Shown: piece by piece, positions 33,583-42,014 of the stretch
How the letters are laid out: each line of letters opens with the position of its first letter
How positions within the stretch are numbered: position 1 is the stretch's first letter
Assembly (NCBI RefSeq): GCF_025465275.1
Contig: NZ_JAODNK010000176.1
Coordinates: forward strand, 33,685 to 97,684
Reading direction: 5' to 3'
Source of the DNA: Nocardia sp.
Lineage (GTDB): Bacteria; Actinomycetota; Actinomycetes; Mycobacteriales; Mycobacteriaceae
DNA: 64,000 bases
Program-made: the position numbers and the translations under genes
Notes under the pieces: generated by a model
What the model saw: the letters and a program-made list of their open reading frames with translations, nothing else
The model's database searches: none
Told to the model about the DNA's origin: nothing

Positions 33583-34173
33583 TTAGATGCGAGCGGCTAG
33601 ACCCTTGATGCCGAAGGAGGCGAAGGGCCGGATGAACGGTGCGGCCCAGCGCAGCGGCAGGAACGAGCCGATACGCGGCTGGAATGCGATGGTCCAGGTG
33701 AGTTGCGTACCGTCCGCGGTCTCGGTCAGCCGGTAATCCTCGGCGAAGGCCTTGATCAGGAAGGGAATCGAGATCTTGGTGCCGGAGACGGTGAGCTGCG
33801 TGTTGGGCGCCATGATGATCACCCGCTCCTGCACCGCGAACAGCAGTCCGTCGAAACTGCGCAGCGCGCCTTCCCTGCGGTAGTCGTCGCGGTAGCGAAT
33901 GCCATTGATCAGCGGGATCCAGGAGAAGGTGCCGTTGAGCTGCAAGGCATCCCACACCTTGTGCGGCGGAAACGGGAATTCGCGGCTGGCGGTCACGGTG
34001 AAGGCGGCGCGGTCGATGAATTCGCCGACGTCCGCCGAGGTGATCGGCCGTACCTCGAATCCATTGTCCGCCAGGACGTCTTTCGTCCACCTGCGCATGA
34101 GGAGCGCGGAAATGCCGCCGGCGATCGCGCCCAGGACGACTATGACCGCCACGACGATGATGACTGTGACCAT
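33583..34173 (-). CDS. Membrane-anchored SRPBCC (START-like) protein
   Basis: A 196-residue protein with an N-terminal transmembrane helix (VTVIIVVAVIVVLGAIAGGI) and a SRPBCC lipid-binding fold: FTVTASREFPFPPHKVWDAL, then FSWIPLING, LTVSGTKISIPFLIKAFAED and TQLTWTIAFQP. Such proteins bind hydrophobic ligands. It lies 36 bases after the holin-like gene on the same strand, and both diverge from the SDR at 34774 with regulon site 4 between. A role in moving or holding lipid at the membrane is plausible. Confidence 0.75.
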   Translation of the reverse strand: MVTVIIVVAVIVVLGAIAGGISALLMRRWTKDVLADNGFEVRPITSADVGEFIDRAAFTVTASREFPFPPHKVWDALQLNGTFSWIPLINGIRYRDDYRREGALRSFDGLLFAVQERVIIMAPNTQLTVSGTKISIPFLIKAFAEDYRLTETADGTQLTWTIAFQPRIGSFLPLRWAAPFIRPFASFGIKGLAARI

Positions 34174-34209
34174 GAAGTTGGTTCCTTCTCGACGAACGGC
34201 GTGCGGGCG

Positions 34210-34653
34210 TCAGAACTGGCTGGCGCCGTGACGATTTCGGCGCGCAAAGGCCCAGGCGGCACTGCCTGCCACGGTGGCCGCGGAGGCTGTCGCGCGGACG
34301 GTGCGCATTCGGTAGATCTGCCAGATACCGAAGAGCGCGGCGATCCCCGCGGGAATCAGCATGAGCGCCGAGGTGGTCAGCAGGGCTGCCCAGTTCGGCA
34401 TCCATTGTGCGAACAGTTCGGTCAGGAAGCGGAAGAAGTAGATGGTCCCGTAGATGGCCGCGATGAGTGCGAAACTCAATGCGGCGAGCGCGATTACGCC
34501 GCGTGCTACTTCGGCGGCGAGGAACTTCCCGGCCCGGTACAGCCTGGGTCCGAGCCAGGCGGACAGCTCTGCCAGCAGTATTCGGACGATCTGCTCGATC
34601 GGGCTCGGTTGCGGCTCGATCGCCGTGCTGTAGCCGGCTTGGTCGGTAGCCAT
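34210..34653 (-). CDS. Actinobacterial holin-like (phage-holin superfamily III) membrane protein
   Basis: A 147-residue protein with two strong transmembrane helices (about 52-75 and 90-112) after an amphipathic helix IEQIVRILLAELSAWLGPRL. This layout matches small actinobacterial membrane proteins annotated as holin-X. There is no lysin or phage gene nearby, so a phage role is unlikely. It is the first gene of a two-gene unit with the SRPBCC protein and lies opposite regulon site 4. Confidence 0.7.
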   Translation of the reverse strand: MATDQAGYSTAIEPQPSPIEQIVRILLAELSAWLGPRLYRAGKFLAAEVARGVIALAALSFALIAAIYGTIYFFRFLTELFAQWMPNWAALLTTSALMLIPAGIAALFGIWQIYRMRTVRATASAATVAGSAAWAFARRNRHGASQF

Positions 34654-34731
34654 CCGCGGCCCCCTCGGTGGATGTGATCATCGGCGACCGCCTGCCGCCG
34701 GAACTGTCGCATCCTAACACGTTCGGATAGA

Positions 34732-34744
34732 TTGTCTCAGACGG
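34732..34744. promoter_or_regulatory. Regulon palindrome site 4 (holin-like / SDR gap)
   Basis: TTGTC-TCA-GACGG, 29 bases before the SDR ATG at 34774. With flanks it reads GGATAGATTGTCTCAGACGG (34725-34744), identical in 19 of 20 bases to site 6 before the mce operon. Confidence 0.75.
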
Positions 34745-34773
34745 CAGATTTCCTCTGAGGAGTGTGACACCGC

Positions 34774-35754
34774 ATGGCCAATACGCTCTCGGCCGGGACG
34801 ACCACGGCGAGCCTTCCGCTCATCGCACGACGCTGGACCATCGACGACATTCCCGATCAGACCGGCAAGACCGCGGTGGTCACCGGCGCGAACAGCGGCC
34901 TGGGTCTGCGCACCGCGGAAGCCTTGGCCGCCAAGGGCGCTCACGTGCTCATGGCCTGCCGCAATGAACTCAAGGCCGCCGCGGCGCTGGAGTCCGTGGC
35001 CGCCGCCGCGACCGGCCCGAAACCCGAAGTGCTGCCGCTGGATCTGGCCGACCTGACCTCGATCCGCCGTGCCGCGGACCATCTCGACGTGCGCGGCAAT
35101 GCCATCGACGTGCTGGTCAACAATGCGGGCGTGATGGCGCTGCCGCGCAATGTGCGGACCGTGGAGGGGTTCGACGCCCAATTCGGCACCAACCACCTCG
35201 GTCACTATGCCTTCACCGGCCTGTTGCTGCCCGCTTTGCTGCGCGCACCCAGCCCACGGGTCGTCACCGTGTCCTCCATCGCGGCCTGGGGCGGCGTCAT
35301 CAATTGGCCCGATCCGAACTGGCGTGTGCTCTACGTTCGCTGGCTCGCCTACAGCCAATCCAAACTCGCCAACCTGCTCTTCACCGCGGAGCTGAATCGC
35401 CTTGCGCGCCAGCACGGTACCGCCCTCACCGCGGTATCCGCTCATCCCGGCCTCTCCGCGACCCACCTCTACGATTCCGGAGCCGAGAAGGGGGTATCCG
35501 GCCGCCTGGCCGCCCTCCAGCAGCGGGCGCTCGTCGGCCTCGCACAATCCGATCGCATGGGTGCCCTGCCCCAGCTCTATGCCGCCACCATGCCCAATCT
35601 TCCGGGCAACTCCTACCTCGGTCCCGCCTTCGAAACCTTCGGCTATCCGCGCCGCGCCCTTCGAAATCCACTGGCCTACAGTCGAACCCAAGCTCGGGCC
35701 CTCTGGCGCCTGAGCGAATCCCTCACCGACATCCACTACCCCTGGCCTGAGTGA
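34774..35754 (+). CDS. Short-chain dehydrogenase/reductase, retinol-dehydrogenase type
   Basis: A 326-residue SDR with an intact active site: TGANSGLGLRTAE (cofactor), NNAGVM, VSSIAAWGG (Ser) and YSQSKLANLLF (Tyr and Lys). FGTNHLGHYAFTGLLLP is typical of the RDH/WWOX-like subgroup acting on lipid alcohols or aldehydes. TGAGGAGTG lies about 10 bases before the ATG. Regulon site 4 is in its promoter. Unlike the two SDRs at 31.5-33.5 kb, all catalytic residues are present. Confidence 0.9.
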   Translation: MANTLSAGTTTASLPLIARRWTIDDIPDQTGKTAVVTGANSGLGLRTAEALAAKGAHVLMACRNELKAAAALESVAAAATGPKPEVLPLDLADLTSIRRAADHLDVRGNAIDVLVNNAGVMALPRNVRTVEGFDAQFGTNHLGHYAFTGLLLPALLRAPSPRVVTVSSIAAWGGVINWPDPNWRVLYVRWLAYSQSKLANLLFTAELNRLARQHGTALTAVSAHPGLSATHLYDSGAEKGVSGRLAALQQRALVGLAQSDRMGALPQLYAATMPNLPGNSYLGPAFETFGYPRRALRNPLAYSRTQARALWRLSESLTDIHYPWPE

Positions 35755-35911
35755 CGGCAAAAGCCGCATTGGGTCCGAGGTCGGACTCGAACGCGTATAT
35801 CGCCAGTTCGGTGCCGGCGATCATCGGCGCGGGGAACAGCGGTTCGTAGTCGGCGTTCTTTTCGACCAGGGCGCGCCAACGCGCGGTCGGCCGGGACACT
35901 GCGGTGCTCAT
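35723..35911 (-). CDS. Possible short protein or gene fragment
   Basis: A 62-codon frame (MSTAVSRPTARWRALVEKNA ... then GTELAIYAFESDLGPNAAFA) with GC-rich third positions that looks coding but has no SD. It overlaps the SDR end by 32 bases. It is in the same frame as the SnoaL-like fragment upstream, separated by a TAG and 12 codons, so it may be part of one decayed locus. I do not recognise the family. Confidence 0.3.
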   Translation of the reverse strand: MSTAVSRPTARWRALVEKNADYEPLFPAPMIAGTELAIYAFESDLGPNAAFAVTQARGSGCR

Positions 35912-35947
35912 GCCGCGAGGCTGACCGGCCGACCGGCACCATCCGAG

Positions 35948-36181
35948 CTAGGAGGGAACGGAGACGGTGAAAAGTTCTTCGGCGCGGCGGGTGTCCATGT
36001 CCTCGCGGACCCGGTGGATCAGGCCGTTGTGCAATTCGAAGATGAAGCAGTAGTCGGCGGCGCGGATCTCGCCGGAGTCGGACATGTTCGCCCATGTGTC
36101 CGGATATGGCTGGCCGGGGTACGCCGCCGCGCGCAGACTCGGGGGTATGGAAGCGTTCCAGGGTGTTGTCACGACCGGCAT
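35948..36181 (-). pseudogene. SnoaL-like (NTF2-fold) gene remnant, 5' part lost
   Basis: The last 45 codons read EIRAADYCFIFELHNGLIHR then VREDMDTRRAEELFTV, the C-terminal strand-helix end of SnoaL/ketosteroid-isomerase-like proteins (usual pattern YCF-x-F-x(3)-G-x-I-x(3)-REYMDT). The preceding 80 or so residues of such a protein are absent: upstream runs into the divergent Ada-like gene. This looks like a truncated relic at a deletion boundary. Confidence 0.55.
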
Positions 36182-37112
36182 CTACTGCCTGCCGCCGTGC
36201 CCTGGTCGTCCGCTGTCGGAGAACGTGGTGCCCTTCGCCTCGGCGGCGGGCGCCGAGGCCGCGGGATTCCGCGCCTGCCATCGATGCCGGCCGTATCGCG
36301 GCGACCAGCGACCCTCGAACGCCTCCGAATTGGTCTGCCACGCTGTGGATCTCATTGCCTCCGGAGTGCTGGACAGCAGCAACGAGGCCGATCTCGCAGC
36401 GCGACTGGCGGTGTCGGAGCGGCACCTGCGCCGAATGTTCCGCGAACAGGTCGGCGCCACACCCGATCAGCTGGCCCGGTCCCGCCGCGCGCATTTCGCC
36501 CGGCGCCTGCTGGACGATACCGATCTCTCGGTCACCGATATCGCCTTCGCCGCCGGGTTCGGCAGCCTGCGCCAATTCAATCGGGTCATGGTCGCGACGT
36601 TCCGCGCCACACCACAGGAATTGCGCACCCGGCGGCGTCGCGCGGATCGTCTGGTGGCGGACGGAGGTATCGCGCTCCGGGTCCCGCTGCCCGAACCGGT
36701 GCAGCTGGATCGGCGACTGTCCGAGCTCGCCCGCACTGCCATCCGCGGCATCGAGCACGTCACCGTTGAGCACTACCGGCGAACGGTGTCGATGGACGGT
36801 GCCCCCGGCGTCATCGATATCAGCGCGGACGCCTCCGGTCACCCGCTGCTGGTCGCGCACCTGCCTCGACTCGAAGGTCTTCTACATCTGGTGGCGCAGG
36901 TGCAATGGCTGCTCGGTGGCGGCACATGGGATCCGCACGAGGCCGATGTCCGAATTATGGTGATGGACAATGTCGGCGCGGCAGCCGCGCCCGGCGTGCT
37001 CGCCGAGATCGTCGAACGGCACGGTGCGCCGATCAATGGATTGGGCCGATTCGGTCTGACCCATCTGTTCCCCACGGCAATCGCTCTCGCCGGTGCCGAC
37101 CTGAATACGTGA
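36147..37112 (+). CDS. Ada-type regulator fused to a truncated AlkA domain
   Basis: A 321-residue protein. The N-terminal Ada zinc domain has Cys14, Cys18, Cys44 and Cys47 (GIYCLPPC, FRACHRCRPY); an AraC helix-turn-helix follows (about 60-165). Then comes an AlkA N-domain (PVQLDRRLSELARTA to PRLEGLLHLVAQVQWLL) and a short, altered start of the glycosylase domain that stops at LAGADLNT. The helix-hairpin-helix and catalytic Asp are missing; full Ada-AlkA fusions are near 480 residues. It may still sense methylated DNA and regulate genes but should not cut bases. Confidence 0.8.
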   Translation: MEAFQGVVTTGIYCLPPCPGRPLSENVVPFASAAGAEAAGFRACHRCRPYRGDQRPSNASELVCHAVDLIASGVLDSSNEADLAARLAVSERHLRRMFREQVGATPDQLARSRRAHFARRLLDDTDLSVTDIAFAAGFGSLRQFNRVMVATFRATPQELRTRRRRADRLVADGGIALRVPLPEPVQLDRRLSELARTAIRGIEHVTVEHYRRTVSMDGAPGVIDISADASGHPLLVAHLPRLEGLLHLVAQVQWLLGGGTWDPHEADVRIMVMDNVGAAAAPGVLAEIVERHGAPINGLGRFGLTHLFPTAIALAGADLNT

Positions 37113-37202
37113 TCTCCCGACCAACCGGCGGCAGCGGGTCTACCGTGCGAGAATCTGGCTGCCTGATTGCTCGATTGCCCCGATAGTGCGCGAGGAGACG
37201 TT

Positions 37203-37484
37203 GTGAGTGTGAGGTTCCTGATTGGTTTGCCCGTTGCGGTGCTGGCGGTAGGGCCGGTGTTCGCACTGGCCGGGACGGCGCCCGCGCAGGCGCCCGCGCA
37301 GGCGCTGCCTACTCGGCCGGGGATTTCGGTCAACTACAGCTGCACCGCGCAGACTTGGGCCGGGGATCCGCTGCCGACCTTGTCGGTGACGGCGACCCAG
37401 GGTATGCGCCAGGCTCAGGGTCAGGCGAAGACCATGTGGGGTGGAACCGCCAAGTTCGCGACCATCACCTGCACGCCGGTCTGA
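37203..37484 (+). CDS. Small secreted protein
   Basis: A 93-residue exported protein: signal peptide (VSVRFLIGLPVAVLAVGPVF ending near AGTAPA), a duplicated APAQAPAQA stretch, then about 55 mature residues with two cysteines (YSCTAQTW and TITCTPV) that probably form a disulfide. The GTG at 37203 has GAGGAGA upstream. Function unknown. It converges with the next gene 9 bases away. Confidence 0.65.
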   Translation: MSVRFLIGLPVAVLAVGPVFALAGTAPAQAPAQALPTRPGISVNYSCTAQTWAGDPLPTLSVTATQGMRQAQGQAKTMWGGTAKFATITCTPV

Positions 37485-37493
37485 GCTGAACTG

Positions 37494-38531
37494 TCAGATG
37501 GCGCGGCGGTGGTTCAGGTAGGCGAAAGAGGCCAGTCCCAGCGGGATCTGGAACCAGAAGGTGAGTAGCCGGAAGCCCAGGGCCACCGCGACCGCCACGC
37601 CGCCGGTCAGTCCGGCAATAGCCGTGAGTCCGGCAGCGAGGGTGATCTCCTTCGCTGCCACCCCGCTCGGCGACGGCAGTAGCGGCCCCAGCGCCACTGT
37701 CACCAGCTGAACCACGAAGGTGTCGCCCAGGCTCAGATCCGCGCCGACGGCATGCAGTACCGCCCACAGCGCCACCACCATGAGTAGCGGCTGCACCAGC
37801 GCGGCAACCCACAGCGGTGCGGCGCGGCCCGGCCGGAGTGCGGTGGCGGCCACCGACTTCCACGCGAATTCCGCATCCGAACGTCCGGAACGGACCCGGT
37901 GCGCGAGCTCCCGCCAGCCACCGCGAGCCGCCACCCGGCGACGCAGGGTCACTATCCCGAACACTGCCAGTGCGCCGACGACCACGAGGATCGCTGCCGC
38001 CACCGCACCTGTGCGCCAAGGATTCTCGGTTGCGTGATGCCACCACATCGAGGCGCGCGCGCCCAGATCGTGCCAGGGTGATTGCGAGCCGGTCCGCCGC
38101 ACCAGACTGGGTGTGGCCAGCAGCGCGACGATTACCAGCGGTATCCGCACCACCAGCGCCGCGAAGCCCATCAGCGTCATGGAGGCGACCGCCGCACTGT
38201 GGCTGAGACCCTCCCGGCGCAGGAAACGGAGCCGGATGAGCAGCGAGGCGGCCGGTACCAGTCCGATGGCGGGTACGGCCAATTGGAGTGCGAAGAGCCG
38301 GCGTGCGGAGGGCTGTGCCGGAATGGACCCGCGCAGCATCCATACCGAGGTGGGCCAGAGGCCGAGGGTGGCGAGGGCCGCCAGCGCCAGCCAGCGTGGG
38401 TCGGCACCGAGCAGGGCACGCATGCCCGCCGCTACCGTCTCGTGCTGCCAGATCGCGGCGGCGACCACCACGACCGAGCAAACGACTGTGGGGAGCGCCT
38501 TTCTCGCTGATGCGGGAATGGCCGGGGCCAT
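37494..38531 (-). CDS. LPG-synthase-TM (UPF0104) family flippase-like membrane protein
   Basis: A 345-residue membrane protein with about eight helices. It has the family layout seen in the membrane part of MprF: two early helices, a charged central loop, and the late motif LPSPSGVAAKEITLAAGLTA, an equivalent of the conserved P-x-P-G-G-x-G-x-x-E. Members move or modify lipids in the membrane. AAGGAGA precedes the ATG at 38531. The lysyltransferase domain of full MprF is absent. Its cargo is unknown. Confidence 0.78.
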   Translation of the reverse strand: MAPAIPASARKALPTVVCSVVVVAAAIWQHETVAAGMRALLGADPRWLALAALATLGLWPTSVWMLRGSIPAQPSARRLFALQLAVPAIGLVPAASLLIRLRFLRREGLSHSAAVASMTLMGFAALVVRIPLVIVALLATPSLVRRTGSQSPWHDLGARASMWWHHATENPWRTGAVAAAILVVVGALAVFGIVTLRRRVAARGGWRELAHRVRSGRSDAEFAWKSVAATALRPGRAAPLWVAALVQPLLMVVALWAVLHAVGADLSLGDTFVVQLVTVALGPLLPSPSGVAAKEITLAAGLTAIAGLTGGVAVAVALGFRLLTFWFQIPLGLASFAYLNHRRAI

Positions 38532-38719
38532 CGGCTCTCCTTGGTTCGCGGACGCGGTGATTGACCTGTGCATCGCAGAGGTGATGCCCGAGGTTAACGT
38601 GCCCGAGGCTGGGGCGGCCACCCTTCCGGCACAACGGTGGGCCCTGCCGGACAACCGGAATTGGGTGGACCGCCCTCGATTGCCCGCAAACAAACGGTGG
38701 AAACCTCGCAAAAAGGAAC

Positions 38720-39136
38720 TTAACGACCTGCCGCGCGATCGCGCTGCTCGCGAATTTGATCCTGTCGAGCCGTCTGGTCATCGAGTTGGGCTCCGGTGAG
38801 CGGCCAGATCTGATACGTGAACATCACCTGCTCCGGTCCGCAGTCGCGAGTCAGCCGCAGCGTGGAACCGCCGGCGATGGCGTGACCCGGCTCGTTGAAG
38901 AAGATCTGGTGATCGAAATTCAGCGGCGTGCTGCACACGTACATCACATCCACCGTGCCGGTCACCGAATCCGGGTTGTAGCAGCTCACCTCCAGCCTCG
39001 AACCAGCCCTGTGGGTGGCCGAGCAGTCGATCTGAGCCAGTGAACTGCTGGGTTCGGCACTGGCGGGAAGGGTCGCAAGCCCGGCCGCGAACAGTCCACC
39101 GGCCAGGGCCGTCACTATTCTCGAGCAGGACCTCAT
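38720..39136 (-). CDS. Small secreted protein, last gene of the MmpL operon
   Basis: A 138-residue exported protein: signal peptide MRSCSRIVTALAGGLFAAGL to PASA, then a beta-rich domain with cysteine pairs (IDCSATHR ... VSCYNPDS, VCSTPL ... RDCGPEQV). It ends in a charged helix (DDQTARQDQIREQRDRAAGR). The ATG at 39136 overlaps the stop of the exporter gene (ATGA), so it is coupled to it and may be an outside partner of the exporter. Confidence 0.72.
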   Translation of the reverse strand: MRSCSRIVTALAGGLFAAGLATLPASAEPSSSLAQIDCSATHRAGSRLEVSCYNPDSVTGTVDVMYVCSTPLNFDHQIFFNEPGHAIAGGSTLRLTRDCGPEQVMFTYQIWPLTGAQLDDQTARQDQIREQRDRAAGR

Positions 39137-41325
39137 ACCGTGACCTCCTCGGTCGTCGGGTGCACCGACGCCGCGGGGGTCTCGAACTCGGCGAGTCCGA
39201 TGCGCGCGTGCAATCGTTTTGCCCACCGCGGAGCCCACCAGCAGCGGTCGCCGAGCAATTTCATGATCGACGGCACCAGCAGCATGCGAATGATGGTGGC
39301 GTCCAGTACGAGCGCGACGATCATGCCGTAGGCGATGTATTTCATGAGCACGAGTTCCGAGAGTCCGAATGCGCCGGTCACCACGATCAGCACCAGTGCG
39401 GCCGCGGTAATGATGCCGCCGGTGTGCGCGGTGCCGTAGCGAATCGACTCCGGAGTGGACGCGCCTCGCGCCCGCGCCTCGGCCATCCGCGACATCAGGA
39501 AGATCTCGTAGTCGGTGGAGAGGCCGAAGATGATTGCGATAATGATCACCAGCACCGGGAAGCTGAGCGGCTGTGGTGTGAAGTTCAGCAGTTTCGCGCC
39601 GTGTCCGTCGTAGAAGACGAAGGATAGGAAGCCGAGGGTGCAGGTCAGGCTGAGGGCGCTCACCACCACCGCCTTGAGTGGCAGTACGAAGGAACCGAAC
39701 GCCAGGAACATCATGATGAACGAGGCGAGTACCAGAATTTCCAGCAGCCACGGTAGTCGATTGATGACGCCGTGGATCGAATCACGTTCCAGCATAGGTA
39801 GACCCGTGACATACATGGTCACCCCCGCCGGAGGTGAGATGGACCGCAGCCGGGTGATCACAGTATCGGCATTCTTCGGATCGACCAGGCCGGAGGTATA
39901 CACCTTGACGTTCACGCCCGCCTCGGCCACGCCATTGGAGAACGGCTTCTCGAAATCCGCGGTCCGCCCCGGCGTCTGATTGGCGGCGGCCACAATCGCG
40001 TTGAGGGTGGCCCGGTCCGCGCCCTCGATGACGAGCTTGATCGGCGAGACCCGCTCCTTCGGGAACACCGCATCGAAACTCTGCTGCGCGGAACGGGTTT
40101 CATTGCCCGGCGGCAGATACTTCTCGGTCAGCCCCGCGTACTCTGCGTGCAGAAACGGCAGAATCAGCCCCAGTAGCACCAGCATGATCGGATATGCCAG
40201 CAGCGCAGGCCGTTTCATGGCCCAGGTCGCCAGCCGCGACCAGAACGAGGCATCGATCTGCTCCGTCGTCCTGGTGCGGGAGAAGCGCTTCAGTCCGAAG
40301 GCGTCCACTCGCTTGCCGAGTACGCCGAGCATGGCGGGCAGCACCGTAATCGACAGCAGCGCAGCCAGAATCACCGCGGTCAGTGCGCCCAGGGCCACCG
40401 AACGCAGGAAGGTCATGGGGAAGATGAGCACCCCCGCCACGCACACCACGATGATGGTGGCCGAGAAGGTGATGGTGCGCCCGGCCGTCGAAACCGTAAT
40501 GCGTACCGCCTCTTCCGTGGAGCGGCCTTCGGCGATCTCCTCCCGGAACCGGCTCACCATGAACAGCCCGTAGTCGATGGCCAGGCCGAGGCCGATCAGG
40601 GAGATGACCGCATCGGCGAACTGGTGCACGGGCATGAACCCGGTCAGCACCTTCATCACACCCCAGGACCCGGCAATGGTGAGCCCGCCGATGATCAGGG
40701 GCAGCGCGGCCGCGATCACGCCGCCGAAGACGAAGAACAGCACCACCGCCACCAGGGGCAGGGCGATGAGATGCATGCGCTCGATATCGGTCTGCATGGT
40801 CAGCCCCACCGCGTCGGCCACCGGCACCCGCCCGGCAATGCGCACGTCCAGGCCGGTAATCGCCAGCTTGTCCTTGATCTGGTGGTAGCAGTCGACGCTG
40901 TCCTGATCGCCGGTGCCCTGCAGTCCGATGCTCACGAAGGCCCGGGTCTTGGAGTCGTCGATGAAGCGGGTCTTGCCGAGGCTGCCGTTCCAGTAGCCGC
41001 TGACGTCCTTGATCTGAGTTCGATAGTCGGTCAACAGCTTCTGCGTCAGATCCCGCCCGGCCGCCTCGATATCCGGATCGGTGATGTGCTTGCCGGCGGG
41101 CGCGCTGTACAGCGCGATCACATCGCCGTCGAAGTCACGGCCGAAGGTCTTGTCGGCCAGCTTCGTGCCCGCCACCGATTCGCTGGTGTCGTCGAAGAAG
41201 CCCTGCGCGGTCAGCTTGTCCTGATATCCGAGCCCGTACAGGCCCGAAACCCCCATCAGCACAATGAATCCGATGATTACGGTGTAGCGGGCGTGGTATG
41301 TCCACCGCCCCATCCAGTGGAACAC
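39133..41325 (-). CDS. MmpL-type RND lipid exporter
   Basis: A 730-residue MMPL-family transporter with 12 helices in two halves, each with a large outside loop after its first helix. Proton-relay motifs GLGLAIDYGLFMVSRFREE and IFGLSTDYEIFLMSRM are in helices 4 and 10. Members move lipids across the inner membrane in mycolate bacteria. It stands between a lipoprotein gene and a secreted-protein gene in one operon, divergent from the genes leading into the mce operon, with regulon site 5 upstream. Lipid export linked to Mce uptake is a reasonable reading. Confidence 0.92.
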   Translation of the reverse strand: MFHWMGRWTYHARYTVIIGFIVLMGVSGLYGLGYQDKLTAQGFFDDTSESVAGTKLADKTFGRDFDGDVIALYSAPAGKHITDPDIEAAGRDLTQKLLTDYRTQIKDVSGYWNGSLGKTRFIDDSKTRAFVSIGLQGTGDQDSVDCYHQIKDKLAITGLDVRIAGRVPVADAVGLTMQTDIERMHLIALPLVAVVLFFVFGGVIAAALPLIIGGLTIAGSWGVMKVLTGFMPVHQFADAVISLIGLGLAIDYGLFMVSRFREEIAEGRSTEEAVRITVSTAGRTITFSATIIVVCVAGVLIFPMTFLRSVALGALTAVILAALLSITVLPAMLGVLGKRVDAFGLKRFSRTRTTEQIDASFWSRLATWAMKRPALLAYPIMLVLLGLILPFLHAEYAGLTEKYLPPGNETRSAQQSFDAVFPKERVSPIKLVIEGADRATLNAIVAAANQTPGRTADFEKPFSNGVAEAGVNVKVYTSGLVDPKNADTVITRLRSISPPAGVTMYVTGLPMLERDSIHGVINRLPWLLEILVLASFIMMFLAFGSFVLPLKAVVVSALSLTCTLGFLSFVFYDGHGAKLLNFTPQPLSFPVLVIIIAIIFGLSTDYEIFLMSRMAEARARGASTPESIRYGTAHTGGIITAAALVLIVVTGAFGLSELVLMKYIAYGMIVALVLDATIIRMLLVPSIMKLLGDRCWWAPRWAKRLHARIGLAEFETPAASVHPTTEEVTV

Positions 41326-41353
41326 GATCGGATCTCCCCTCGGGAACCCGCGC

Positions 41354-41881
41354 TCAGGAGGCGCAGGCGGGCGACTTGTAGTCGGTTTGGGCCAGGATTC
41401 CGCAGATCTCGCTGACCGGAAGCTTCCATTCCCCGTTCACCGCACTGAGATTCAGCGGCGCGGACCGGCGATTGCCATTCCCGTCCTTGTCCAGCCAGAA
41501 GTCGGCCTCGAGCACATCGCCATTGAGCGCCACCGAGCCCGCCGTCACGCCGAAGGTCGCATTCGGGTTCTCGGACATGGCCTTCTGGAGTTCGGGCAGA
41601 TCACCCCGGAACTTCTCGCCGCCCGCGACAATGGACAGCCGCTGATCATCGGTGACCTGGCGGCCCTTGCCGAACAGGTTCTGCAGCTGGGTATTCAGCT
41701 GGTCGGCGGTGAGCGGGGTCGGCAGCGCGCCGCTGACGGTGGCCGCGATCGTGGTGGTGGGCGCCACGGTAATGGTGACGTCGCTGCTCCGGACGTTTCC
41801 GGAGCCACAATCGATAAGTGTCAGAGACAGTAGAGCTCCGGCCACAGCCAGCGAGATTGCCGTTCCTGGACGAACTTTCAT
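41354..41881 (-). CDS. Lipoprotein of the MmpL operon
   Basis: A 175-residue exported protein. The signal ends LLSLTLIDC, giving Cys25 as likely lipidated residue, though Asp just before the Cys is unusual. The mature part is an NTF2-like domain (PTPLTADQLNTQLQNLFGKG, AMSENPNATFGVTAGSVALN, WKLPVSEICGILAQ), resembling low-molecular-weight lipoproteins of mycobacteria. The ATG at 41881 follows GGAGGGG; the gene precedes the exporter by 28 bases and is probably its partner. Confidence 0.75.
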   Translation of the reverse strand: MKVRPGTAISLAVAGALLSLTLIDCGSGNVRSSDVTITVAPTTTIAATVSGALPTPLTADQLNTQLQNLFGKGRQVTDDQRLSIVAGGEKFRGDLPELQKAMSENPNATFGVTAGSVALNGDVLEADFWLDKDGNGNRRSAPLNLSAVNGEWKLPVSEICGILAQTDYKSPACAS

Positions 41882-41948
41882 GTCCCCTCCATGTGATAAC
41901 GATCGCAGTTTGCGTTGCTTTGGGTCGTGGGTCACAGTATGTTAACAA

Positions 41949-41961
41949 CTGTCTGAGTCGG
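41949..41961. promoter_or_regulatory. Regulon palindrome site 5 (degenerate)
   Basis: CTGTC-TGA-GTCGG: the left arm is exact, the right arm has GTC for GAC. It lies 67 bases before the lipoprotein start (41881) and 53 before the start at 42015, so it could act on both. Confidence 0.5.
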
Positions 41962-42014
41962 TAGGGCAGTTTTATAGGCACACAGCACAGAGCGCACATT
42001 TCGAGGAGGGGCGG

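Noticed and set aside
34210..34653. Prophage remnant signalled by a holin-like gene
   Set aside because: No other phage gene nearby; this membrane protein type is common on actinobacterial chromosomes.
32537..34720. 727-codon leftward frame
   Set aside because: Antisense to the SDR gene and out of frame with the SRPBCC and holin-like genes; Arg/Gly-rich shadow sequence with no domain.
39137..39751. N-terminal extension of the secreted protein at 38720
   Set aside because: Lies within the MmpL gene in another frame; the signal peptide at 39136 gives a clear start.
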